From: an uncultured Pelosinus sp.
GTDB taxonomy: Bacteria > Bacillota > Negativicutes > Sporomusales > Acetonemataceae
Direction of reading: 5' to 3'
Assembly (NCBI GenBank): GCA_900542835.1
Contig: UQPB01000002.1
Location: 62,001 to 126,000, forward strand
DNA length: 64,000 bases
The translations under genes and the position numbers were made by a program. Of the stretch, positions 16,827 through 24,606 are shown piece by piece (within the stretch, counting starts at the first letter, position 1; the number at the start of each line of letters is the position of its first letter). Below the pieces are notes generated by a model. The model did not search any database and was not told the DNA's origin. It was given only the letters and a program-made list of their open reading frames with translations.

Positions 16827-18308
16827 ATGATTGCATTAAGCGATGCTAAATTGGTGGAAAGTTCTTCTGAAGCTCTGGTTGTTTGGATTCCCGACACCGG
16901 ATCGCTGCCGCCGGATTCTTCCGCCGGGGAGATCGACCGGGCCTTAGACGGCAATTTGACTGTCTTATGCCAAGACCAGCCGCACAGCTGCCGCTTAGGC
17001 GAAATGAATGTTGTTTACACGAATGGTGCAGTTGCGGCCAAGTGGCTTATCGTGGCCGGAATCGGCCGGCCTGAGCAGCTAACGCCCGACAACATCCGTT
17101 TTCTTGCGGGGGCAGTTGCGCGAAAGGCCCGCCAACTGGCGGTCAAGAGTCTGGCTTTGCCGCTGACAGACCTGTTTATGCAGCGCTTTGACACGGCTGG
17201 TTTCCAGGTTTGTGCCGAGGGCGTCCGCCTGGGGTTATACCAATTTGACCATTATAAAACCGATAAGTTGCAGCGGCCGCTGCCTGCGGTAACGATCATA
17301 GCCGGCCGGGTAACTGACGCAGTAGTGGCGGCAGCGGCGAAAGGGGAAATCATCGCTGACAGCATAGCCTTAGCCCGCGATATGGTAAATCATCCGTCCA
17401 GTTATATGACGCCTGCCCGCATGGCAGCCCTGGCAACAGAAATGGCGGCTGAGCTTCCGCTGGAACTGAACGTTTTGCATTCCACTCAGATCAGGGAGCA
17501 GGGCTTGGAGGCATTATGGTCTGTTGGCAAAGGCAGTGATGAAGCGCCTGTGCTGCTGGTTTTACGCTACTGCGGTGCCCCCGAAGCGACCGGAACCCTT
17601 GGCATAATCGGTAAGGGAATTACCTTTGACAGCGGCGGTATCTCGATAAAGCCCAGTGAGGGAATGGGCGAGATGAAGGACGATATGGGCGGAGCCGCGG
17701 CAGTACTGGCGGCCATGCAGGCAATTGCCAGACTGAAGCCGGCGGCCAATGTTCTGGCGGTTATTCCCTGCGCGGAAAATATGCCATCGGGACATGCGCT
17801 GAAACCGGGGGATGTAATTGGTTCCCATGCCGGCAAAACGATTGAAATTATTACTACAGATGCTGAAGGAAGGCTTGTATTAGCGGATGCGATCAGTTAT
17901 GCCCGCAGTCTGGGCGCCACGAAACTGGTTGATCTGGCGACTTTGACCGGAGCCTGCGTTGTGGCTCTGGGAAAAGTCGCCTCGGCGACAATTGCCAATG
18001 ATGAGCAGTGGAGCGAAACCGTACTGGCCGCGGCCGAAACGGCCGGTGAAAAAATGTGGCCTTTACCGGCCTATGATGAGTATAAAGAGCAGATTAAAAG
18101 CGATATTGCCGATTTGAAAAACTCCGGCGGCCGCCCGGCCGGAGCAATTACCGCCGGTCTGTTCCTGGCGGCGTTTGCTGGCGATACGCCTTGGGTGCAT
18201 ATTGATATCGCCGGCACGGTAACCAGCGAAAAAGAACGCGGTTACCAGGCCAAAGGCGCTACAGGGGTTGGCGTTCGCACGCTGATTGAACTTGCCGCAG
18301 CCCAATGA
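16827..18308 (+). CDS. pepA: Leucyl aminopeptidase (M17 family)
   Basis: A 493-residue cytosolic dinuclear-metal aminopeptidase that removes N-terminal residues from peptides. The C-terminal catalytic half shows GKGITFDSGGISIKP (metal and catalytic Lys/Asp), MKDDMGGAAAVLAAM, NMPSGHALKPGDV and TTDAEGRLVLADAISYA. ATG 16827 (MIALSDAKLVES) is preferred because GAGG lies seven bases upstream; the frame is open to 16800. The stop overlaps the next gene (ATGA). Confidence 0.93.
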   Translation: MIALSDAKLVESSSEALVVWIPDTGSLPPDSSAGEIDRALDGNLTVLCQDQPHSCRLGEMNVVYTNGAVAAKWLIVAGIGRPEQLTPDNIRFLAGAVARKARQLAVKSLALPLTDLFMQRFDTAGFQVCAEGVRLGLYQFDHYKTDKLQRPLPAVTIIAGRVTDAVVAAAAKGEIIADSIALARDMVNHPSSYMTPARMAALATEMAAELPLELNVLHSTQIREQGLEALWSVGKGSDEAPVLLVLRYCGAPEATGTLGIIGKGITFDSGGISIKPSEGMGEMKDDMGGAAAVLAAMQAIARLKPAANVLAVIPCAENMPSGHALKPGDVIGSHAGKTIEIITTDAEGRLVLADAISYARSLGATKLVDLATLTGACVVALGKVASATIANDEQWSETVLAAAETAGEKMWPLPAYDEYKEQIKSDIADLKNSGGRPAGAITAGLFLAAFAGDTPWVHIDIAGTVTSEKERGYQAKGATGVGVRTLIELAAAQ

Positions 18309-19165
18309 TCAAAGCGGATTTTCACATTCATACCACTGCATCTGATGGCCGCATAACCCCTGCGGCGATTTTGCGGCTGGCTGCGGCAGCGGGACTGACC
18401 CATATCGCGATTACCGATCACGATACAGTAGACGGCCTGCTGGCGCTGGAAGAAGTTGAAGCGCCGGCCGAATTATCAGTACTGAACGGCATCGAGTTCA
18501 GCACTGACAGGGCTGACTGCGAGATCCATATCCTCGGTTATGGGTTGGATATTCATCATTCCGGACTTCGCCGCCGCCTTGCTGTATTGCAGGAAGCGCG
18601 ACTGACACGGATCGGCAGGATGGCGGCGGCGGTTACCGCACTTGGCTATCCGGTTAGCGAGCAGGAGGTTATGGCGGCGGCGGCAGGGGCGGCTGCTGTC
18701 GGCCGGCCTCACCTGGCCGGCGTGTTGGTGGCAAAAGGCTATTTCGTTTCCGTAAGCGATGTTTTTGCCCGCTTGCTGGGAAAGGGAAAGCCAGGTTATA
18801 TACCGCATTATCGCTTGGCCGCCAGGGAGGTTGTCGACAGCATCCACGAGGCGGGCGGCATTGCGGTATTGGCGCATCCGGGGCTGGTCGGCGACGACCG
18901 GCAAGTTGCAGCTGTGGTTGCATTGGGACTTGATGGGATCGAAGTTTATCATCCCCGCCATGACGGAGCGGCTGTCGCCCGTTATCTCGAACTGGCCGGG
19001 AAGCGGGGCTTGCTGATAACCGGCGGCTCCGATTACCATGCGATTCCCGGCCGCTTTCCGGAACGGCTGGGAGAATTCATGGTGCCGGATGCCGTTGCCG
19101 CCCTGGTGATTAAACGGCTTAGTCCCCATAGCCCTGCAGGCTCGTGCTGTATGAGGCGGGAGTAA
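18305..19165 (+). CDS. PHP-domain phosphoesterase
   Basis: A 286-residue PHP-family metal-dependent phosphoesterase of the YciV/TrpH type. Metal-binding motifs: ADFHIHTTASDGRITP at the N terminus, AITDHDTVDG, GIEFSTD, RPHLAGVLV, VLAHPGL and GGSDYHAIPG. Relatives act as 3',5'-nucleoside bisphosphate phosphatases or 5'-3' exoribonucleases (RNase AM); which one applies here is not clear. It is translationally coupled to pepA by ATGA. Confidence 0.85.
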   Translation: MIKADFHIHTTASDGRITPAAILRLAAAAGLTHIAITDHDTVDGLLALEEVEAPAELSVLNGIEFSTDRADCEIHILGYGLDIHHSGLRRRLAVLQEARLTRIGRMAAAVTALGYPVSEQEVMAAAAGAAAVGRPHLAGVLVAKGYFVSVSDVFARLLGKGKPGYIPHYRLAAREVVDSIHEAGGIAVLAHPGLVGDDRQVAAVVALGLDGIEVYHPRHDGAAVARYLELAGKRGLLITGGSDYHAIPGRFPERLGEFMVPDAVAALVIKRLSPHSPAGSCCMRRE

Positions 19166-19184
19166 AGAAGGATAGGAGACCGTC

Positions 19185-20009
19185 ATGGAAGTCATTGCGT
19201 TAGTGGGGCCGAGTGGGACCGGCAAAAGCCATCGGGCTCTGATTGTGGCCCACGAGCATAATGCCGATGCCATTATTGATGACGGCTTGCTAATTAAGGA
19301 CAGCAAGATTGTCGCCGGTATATCCGCTAAAAAAGAACCGAGCAAAATCAAAGCGGTTAAGCGCGCCATCTTTATGGACAAAGAGCATGCCCGTACGGTC
19401 AGGGAAGCGATTCAGGCCGTTGCGCCAAAGCGGATTCTGGTTTTAGGCACATCGGCAAATATGGTCGAAAAAATTGTTGATGTACTGCAGCTGCCGGATC
19501 TGTCGGCGATTATTCGTATTGAGGATATTGCCACGCCAATGGAAATTACCCGGGCCAGAGAAAGCCGGATCCGCGAAGGCAAACACATTATTCCAGTACC
19601 AACGATTGAGTTAAAACCGCATTTTTCCGGATATCTGATTGATCCGCTGCAGATCTTTTTTAAAAAGCCGCAGGCAAAATACCGCAAACTTGGTGAAAAA
19701 TCGATAGTACGTCCTACGTTTAGCTATTATGGTAAATTATTTATTTCTGACGCGGCCATTGCGGTTATTGTCGATTATGTTGCTACAACCGATATGCAGA
19801 TTACGCGGACAAATCAAGCAATTATAAAAAATTCTCATGCTAGAGAAAAAGGAATTTCGATCTCCTTGGACGTAACTATACGGTATGGAAGTAAAATTCG
19901 TGAAGTCGTGGGACAGGCACAGCAGCGAATTAAGACAATGGTTGAGTATATGACTGGGATGACGGTGCGTGAGGTGAACATCGAGGTGAAACGTCTCAGT
20001 TTGGATTAG
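19185..20009 (+). CDS. P-loop ATPase domain fused to an Asp23-like domain
   Basis: A 274-residue protein with two parts. The N-terminal half has Walker A GPSGTGKS (residues 8-15), then IIDDGLLIKDSKIVAG and VLGTSANMVEKIVDVLQLP, like a small P-loop ATPase or kinase. The C-terminal part (about 180-272) has Asp23/alkaline-shock features: FISDAAIAVIVDYVA, SISLDVTIRYGSKIREV, AQQRIKTMVEYMTGMTV and VNIEVKRL. Asp23 domains are normally stand-alone or membrane-linked. The DUF3870 gene follows by 15 bases. Substrate and role are unknown. The ATG follows GGATAGGAG. Confidence 0.75.
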   Translation: MEVIALVGPSGTGKSHRALIVAHEHNADAIIDDGLLIKDSKIVAGISAKKEPSKIKAVKRAIFMDKEHARTVREAIQAVAPKRILVLGTSANMVEKIVDVLQLPDLSAIIRIEDIATPMEITRARESRIREGKHIIPVPTIELKPHFSGYLIDPLQIFFKKPQAKYRKLGEKSIVRPTFSYYGKLFISDAAIAVIVDYVATTDMQITRTNQAIIKNSHAREKGISISLDVTIRYGSKIREVVGQAQQRIKTMVEYMTGMTVREVNIEVKRLSLD

Positions 20010-20024
20010 GGAGGAGGAGTAGGA

Positions 20025-20372
20025 TTGGACAGAACGGACGGGAATTTAATATTATTCTCCGGTTATGCCAAATTGCCTACAGGCATTACCGCAAGTGAAA
20101 TGTACAAAGTTATCGGTGTAATTGTGCTTATTGATGTGGATAAGGACGTTATTGTCGAGGCTGATTGCACTCTGGCAACCCGGCTCGCCAATAAGCATGT
20201 TTCTTCCGCTCTCGTTGGCTGCTCGATGAAAAACGGTGCCGAGCCGCTGGTGAGGATTATCGATCATATTTATCAAGGCAGTGCCAAAAAAGCAATTATT
20301 ACCGCTTTGCGGATCATTTATGATAAATACCGCAGTCATAAGGAAGGCATGACTCCCAGCGCCCTGGATTAA
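20025..20372 (+). CDS. DUF3870 domain protein
   Basis: A 115-residue protein with the DUF3870 signature: ILFSGYAKLPTGITASE, VIGVIVLIDVDKDVIVEADCTL and GSAKKAIITALRIIYDKY. It starts with TTG 20025 behind GGGAGGAGGAG. The family resembles small regulators lying near amino-acid catabolism or sporulation-type genes, but no function is proven. The preceding P-loop/Asp23 gene is 15 bases away, so they form a two-gene unit ending in a hairpin and the structured element. Confidence 0.75.
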   Translation: MDRTDGNLILFSGYAKLPTGITASEMYKVIGVIVLIDVDKDVIVEADCTLATRLANKHVSSALVGCSMKNGAEPLVRIIDHIYQGSAKKAIITALRIIYDKYRSHKEGMTPSALD

Positions 20373-20400
20373 CCGCTAAAACCAAATTTGCAGAAGGTGA

Positions 20401-20425
20401 AGAAAACCGGAATGCCCGGTTTTCT
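20401..20425 (+). terminator. Hairpin after the DUF3870 gene, first of an identical pair
   Basis: AGAAAACCGG (20401-20410) pairs with CCGGTTTTCT (20416-20425). It is followed by CAGTTTATT, a weak T stretch. The identical hairpin recurs at 20574-20598 with a long T run. Confidence 0.65.
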
Positions 20426-20449
20426 CAGTTTATTGAGAAACCTTATACC

Positions 20450-20572
20450 AGGCCGTTCAGAAAGCCCCAGATACTAGGCGGACTCATGAGCCCAGCAGCG
20501 ACGCGTACGGAAAGGTACGCTAGCAAGGGGATCACGAGGCCAACAACGTAGATGGGGCTTTATCAACGGCCT
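20450..20572 (+). repeat. Structured element, copy A (candidate 3'-UTR RNA)
   Basis: Nested helices: P1 AGGCCGTT (20450-20457) with AACGGCCT (20565-20572); P2 AAAGCCCCA (20461-20469) with TGGGGCTTT (20553-20561); P3 GGC-bulge-CTCATGA with TCACGAGGCC; P4 GCGTAC (20503-20508) with GTACGC (20515-20520). Single-stranded segments such as CAGATAC, AGCCCAGC and GATGGG recur in copy B at 53213-53378. A T-rich terminator starts two bases later. It contains no convincing reading frame. This 123-base element fills most of the 297-base gap between the DUF3870 gene and miaB. Confidence 0.7.
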
Positions 20573-20573
20573 G

Positions 20574-20605
20574 AGAAAACCGGAATGCCCGGTTTTCTTT
20601 TTTTC
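20574..20605 (+). terminator. Rho-independent terminator after element copy A
   Basis: AGAAAACCGG (20574-20583) with CCGGTTTTCT (20589-20598), followed by a run of T. The stem-loop is identical to the one at 20401-20425. Confidence 0.85.
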
Positions 20606-20669
20606 AGTTGTCGCGGCTTTATTCGCAAGCGGGTTGTGCGTTATAATAGTAGCAAGGAGTGAACTATGC

Positions 20670-21983
20670 ATGCAGCAAACATACGTTGTCTATACATTCG
20701 GCTGTCAGGCCAACCAAGCCGATTCCGAACAGCTTGCCGCCCAGTTGCAGCAAGCTGGCTATACAGCGGCGGCCCAGCCGGAAACGGCGGATCTGATCAT
20801 TTTGAATACGTGTTGCGTCCGGGAGAGCGCCGAACGGAAAATTTACGGTAAAATTGGTGAGCTGAAGAAACTGAAAACAGCCGATCCTGAGCTGATCATC
20901 GGTGTCGCCGGCTGCCTTGCGCAAAAGGATAAGGAGAAGTTGTTTGCCAAGGCGCCGCATGTCGATTTTGTCATGGGCACTTTTTCGGTTGGCAACCTGC
21001 TGGAAAATGTAAATAAGGTCAGGGAAAAGCGGCAGCATATTCTGTCGGTATGGGAGCAGGCCGAGGAGACAAAACGGCTGCGTCCCGCTGTGGATGGACA
21101 GATTGCGGCATGGGTGCCGATTATGTACGGCTGCAATAATTTTTGCACCTATTGCATCGTACCCTATGTGCGGGGAAGAGAACGCAGCCGGCCGCTGCAG
21201 GATATCCGGGAGGAAGTCGCCGAGTTAGCGCGGCAGGGAGTTAAAGAAATCACCCTGCTCGGCCAGAATGTCAATTCCTACGGCAAAGACGGACAGGCCG
21301 CCAGTTTTGCCGATTTGCTGACCGCCGTCGACGGCGTTGCCGGTATCGAACGGGTCCGGTATATGACATCGCATCCGCGCGATATGAATCAGCAGGTCAT
21401 TGATGCAATAAGGAACAGCCGTTCGGTCTGCGAACACTTTCATTTACCGGTTCAGGCGGGCAGCGACACGATACTGCGGGCAATGAACCGGGGCTATAGC
21501 ACCGGCGATTACCGCCGGCTGGTAAAAGCGATTCGTCAGTCTGTGCCTGATTGCAGTCTGACCACCGATCTGATTGTCGGATTTCCCGGCGAAACTGATG
21601 CGCTGTTTCAGGAAACGCTGGAATTTATTCGTGAAATGCGGTTTGACGCCGCTTATACCTTTTTATATTCGCCGCGATCCGGAACGCCGGCGGCAACAAT
21701 GCCGGAGCAAATCCCCCTGCCGCAGAAGAAACAGCGGCTGCAGGCGTTAATGGATCTGCAAAATGAAATCAGTCTGCAAATTAATCAGCAATTAACGGGA
21801 AAGACGCTGGAGGTTCTGGTTGAAGGCCCCAGTAAAAATGACGCCGGCGCATTTGTCGGCCGCACCCGCACCAATAAGATTGTGCTTTGGAAGCGCAGTG
21901 GGCCAGAAAAGGCCGGCGACTTATTACCGGTCCTGATTGAAAAGGCGCAAACCTGGGTGCTGAAAGGAAAAGCCGTCACTTGA
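20670..21983 (+). CDS. miaB: tRNA-2-methylthio-N6-dimethylallyladenosine synthase MiaB
   Basis: A 437-residue radical SAM methylthiotransferase that modifies A37 of tRNAs already prenylated by MiaA (encoded at 27.2 kb). The MTTase domain shows YVVYTFGCQANQADSEQ, NTCCVRE and AGCLAQK. The radical SAM motif is CNNFCTYC, and SEINxQL-type and TRAM regions close the protein. Of two overlapping ATGs, 20670 is in frame and follows AAGGAG. A TATAAT at 20642-20647 may be its -10 box, though the -35 is weak. Confidence 0.95.
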   Translation: MQQTYVVYTFGCQANQADSEQLAAQLQQAGYTAAAQPETADLIILNTCCVRESAERKIYGKIGELKKLKTADPELIIGVAGCLAQKDKEKLFAKAPHVDFVMGTFSVGNLLENVNKVREKRQHILSVWEQAEETKRLRPAVDGQIAAWVPIMYGCNNFCTYCIVPYVRGRERSRPLQDIREEVAELARQGVKEITLLGQNVNSYGKDGQAASFADLLTAVDGVAGIERVRYMTSHPRDMNQQVIDAIRNSRSVCEHFHLPVQAGSDTILRAMNRGYSTGDYRRLVKAIRQSVPDCSLTTDLIVGFPGETDALFQETLEFIREMRFDAAYTFLYSPRSGTPAATMPEQIPLPQKKQRLQALMDLQNEISLQINQQLTGKTLEVLVEGPSKNDAGAFVGRTRTNKIVLWKRSGPEKAGDLLPVLIEKAQTWVLKGKAVT

Positions 21984-22011
21984 CGGAATCGCAAGGTAGA
22001 GGAGAACGCGG

Positions 22012-24606
22012 ATGACTGAAACATATACGCCGATGCTGCAGCAATACCGGGAAATCAAGAGCCGGCATTTGAATGACATTCTTTTTTTCCGTCTGGGTGA
22101 TTTTTATGAGATGTTTTTTGAAGATGCCGAGACGGCGTCGCGGGAGCTGGAGATCACCCTGACCGGCAGGGATGGCGGCGGTGGCCGGCGAATACCGATG
22201 TGCGGCGTGCCTTATCATGCCGCAGACGGCTATATCGCCAAGCTGATTGAAAAAGGCTATAAGGTCGCTATCTGCGAGCAAGTCGAGGACCCCCGCCAGG
22301 CGCAGGGAATTGTCAGGCGTGAGGTTATTAAGGTAATCACGCCGGGGACGGTACTGTCCGATCAATTACTGCCCGATAAAGCCAATAATTATTTAGTCGT
22401 GCTGCTGGAAGAGGACGATTTGCTCTGCTTTGCAGCTGCCGATATCTCAACCGGCGAGTGCATGTGGGGCAGCTTCAGCGGTCCGGCAAGGAGCGGCGCT
22501 GTCTGCGACCGCTTGTTTTGCCTGGCGCCGGCAGAGATTATTTTTGTCGGCAAAATTGTCAATGCCGAAGCCATTTGCGGGTTTGTCGGCCAGCGCCTTC
22601 CCGCCTGCGCCTATAGTGCCGTTGAGGTTGACGACTTTTCCGCCCTGCGCAATCTGCCGCCACAGCATTTTGGCGACGGCAACCTGCCGGCGGCAGAGGC
22701 CGCACGCGATTGCGTCGCCTACCTGCTGTATTATTTGCATGATACGGTCAAAAGCGATTTGACGCATGTCAACAGACTGGTCCGTTATGAGGCGGATGCC
22801 CATTTGCTGCTGGACAATGTTACATTGCGCAATCTTGAGATATCGCGTAATATCCGCGATGGCGGTAAAAAGGGAACACTGCTGGGCGTACTTGATCACA
22901 CCCAGACCGCTATGGGTGCGAGGCTGCTGAAAAGATGGGTTGAGCAGCCTCTGAATCAGCCGGGCGAAATCACCGCCCGGCTGGACGCGGTCGATGAACT
23001 GGTGCGTCAGCCGTCGGCGAGAGCCTGCATTCGGGAGCAATTACGCGATGTATACGATTTTGAGCGGATTGTCACCAAAATTGAAATCGGCACTGCCAAC
23101 GCCCGCGATTTGACGGCACTGCGACAGTCGCTGGCAGTACTGCCGCCGATTAAAGAAACACTGGCAAAATTACGGGCGAAACTATTCAGCGGAGCGGCTG
23201 CCCGTTTATCCGGCCATGCGGATATTGTGCAGATGATCGGTGATGCGCTGGTGGACAACCCACCGGCTGCTACCCGCGAAGGCGGCATGATCCGCCTCGG
23301 CTACGATTTGGAACTTGACGAGTTGCGGACAATTGCCCGTGACAGCAAACTTTGGATTCAGAACCTGGAGGCAAAAGAACGCGACACTACCGGCATCCGT
23401 TCGCTCAAGATCGGCTATAACCGGGTATTCGGCTACTACCTCGAGGTTACCCATGCCAATGCCAAAGATGTGCCGGCTCATTATACCCGCAAGCAGACTC
23501 TGGCCAATGCCGAACGCTACATAACGCCTGAGCTGAAAGAGTTTGAACTCAAGGTGCTGGGGGCGGAGGAGAAGATTGTAGCGCTGGAGTATCAGTTGTT
23601 TGCTTCCCTGCGCGAGACGGTCAAGCGACAGGTCCGCGAACTGCAGCAGACTGCCAGGCAGGTGGCCTTGCTGGATGCGGCCTGCTCGCTCAGTGAGGCC
23701 GCCGTCCGCAATAACTACATCAAACCGGTGATTACGGCTGACAACGAGTTGCGGATTAAGGACGGACGTCACCCGGTGGTGGAAAAGCTGCTGCAGCGGG
23801 AACGCTTTATTCCCAATGACACCGGGCTCAATCACAGTGACTGCGAAGTCATGATTATCACCGGTCCCAACATGGCGGGTAAATCGACCTATATGCGTCA
23901 GGTCGCCCTGTTGACTGTCATGGCCCAGATCGGCAGTTTTGTACCGGCCAGAGAGGCGTTTATTTCACCGGTAGACCGTATTTTTACCCGGGTAGGTGCC
24001 AGTGATGACTTATCCTCAGGCCAGAGCACATTTATGGTGGAAATGGCGGAGGTATCACATATTCTTAAGCATGCGACCGCTAAAAGCCTGATTATTCTTG
24101 ATGAGATCGGCCGTGGCACCAGTACCTATGATGGAATGAGTATTGCCCGCGCCGTCATCGAGCATATCAAAAGTAAAATCAAGGCAAAAACCTTGTTTTC
24201 CACGCATTACCATGAGCTTACTGAACTGGAAAAGCTATTGAATGGCGTTAAGAACTTTTCAGTCGCCGTAAAAGAAAGAGGCAATGAGGTTGTTTTTCTG
24301 CGCCGGATTGTGCCGGGAGGAGCCGATAAAAGCTATGGTGTACATGTGGCGCAGTTGGCCGGTCTGCCCAGATCGTTGATTGAACGGGCCCACCGGATTC
24401 TGGCCGAGCATGAGCAGCCGGATTGCCGGCGGCAGGCAGCCGTCGAGACAGCGGCAGCAGTTGAGCCGGTCAGCGTTTCCCTGTTCTCGTCCGCGCTGGC
24501 GGATGAATTGCTGGCGCTGGATGTGATGACACTGACCCCCCTGGAAGCGTTGAATTGCTTATATAAGCTGCAACTGCAGGCAAAAGCGGAGGCAGGTAAA
24601 TTATGA
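22012..24606 (+). CDS. mutS: DNA mismatch repair protein MutS
   Basis: An 864-residue mismatch sensor. The N-terminal mismatch-binding domain has the Phe-x-Glu motif in GDFYEMFFEDA (about residues 31-41). The connector, lever and clamp domains follow. The ATPase shows Walker A GPNMAGKST, DDLSSGQSTFMVEM and Walker B IILDEIGRGTSTYDG. The length is standard for MutS1. It overlaps mutL by ATGA, giving the classical mutSL unit directly after miaB. Confidence 0.98.
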   Translation: MTETYTPMLQQYREIKSRHLNDILFFRLGDFYEMFFEDAETASRELEITLTGRDGGGGRRIPMCGVPYHAADGYIAKLIEKGYKVAICEQVEDPRQAQGIVRREVIKVITPGTVLSDQLLPDKANNYLVVLLEEDDLLCFAAADISTGECMWGSFSGPARSGAVCDRLFCLAPAEIIFVGKIVNAEAICGFVGQRLPACAYSAVEVDDFSALRNLPPQHFGDGNLPAAEAARDCVAYLLYYLHDTVKSDLTHVNRLVRYEADAHLLLDNVTLRNLEISRNIRDGGKKGTLLGVLDHTQTAMGARLLKRWVEQPLNQPGEITARLDAVDELVRQPSARACIREQLRDVYDFERIVTKIEIGTANARDLTALRQSLAVLPPIKETLAKLRAKLFSGAAARLSGHADIVQMIGDALVDNPPAATREGGMIRLGYDLELDELRTIARDSKLWIQNLEAKERDTTGIRSLKIGYNRVFGYYLEVTHANAKDVPAHYTRKQTLANAERYITPELKEFELKVLGAEEKIVALEYQLFASLRETVKRQVRELQQTARQVALLDAACSLSEAAVRNNYIKPVITADNELRIKDGRHPVVEKLLQRERFIPNDTGLNHSDCEVMIITGPNMAGKSTYMRQVALLTVMAQIGSFVPAREAFISPVDRIFTRVGASDDLSSGQSTFMVEMAEVSHILKHATAKSLIILDEIGRGTSTYDGMSIARAVIEHIKSKIKAKTLFSTHYHELTELEKLLNGVKNFSVAVKERGNEVVFLRRIVPGGADKSYGVHVAQLAGLPRSLIERAHRILAEHEQPDCRRQAAVETAAAVEPVSVSLFSSALADELLALDVMTLTPLEALNCLYKLQLQAKAEAGKL

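Noticed and set aside
18476..19381. A 301-codon minus-strand open frame opposite the PHP phosphoesterase gene.
   Set aside because: The plus strand carries intact PHP metal motifs, and the antisense protein has no recognisable domain.
20401..20598. Insertion sequence bounded by the two identical hairpins.
   Set aside because: The interior is only about 150 bases, has no transposase frame, and a related copy elsewhere lacks the paired flanking hairpins.
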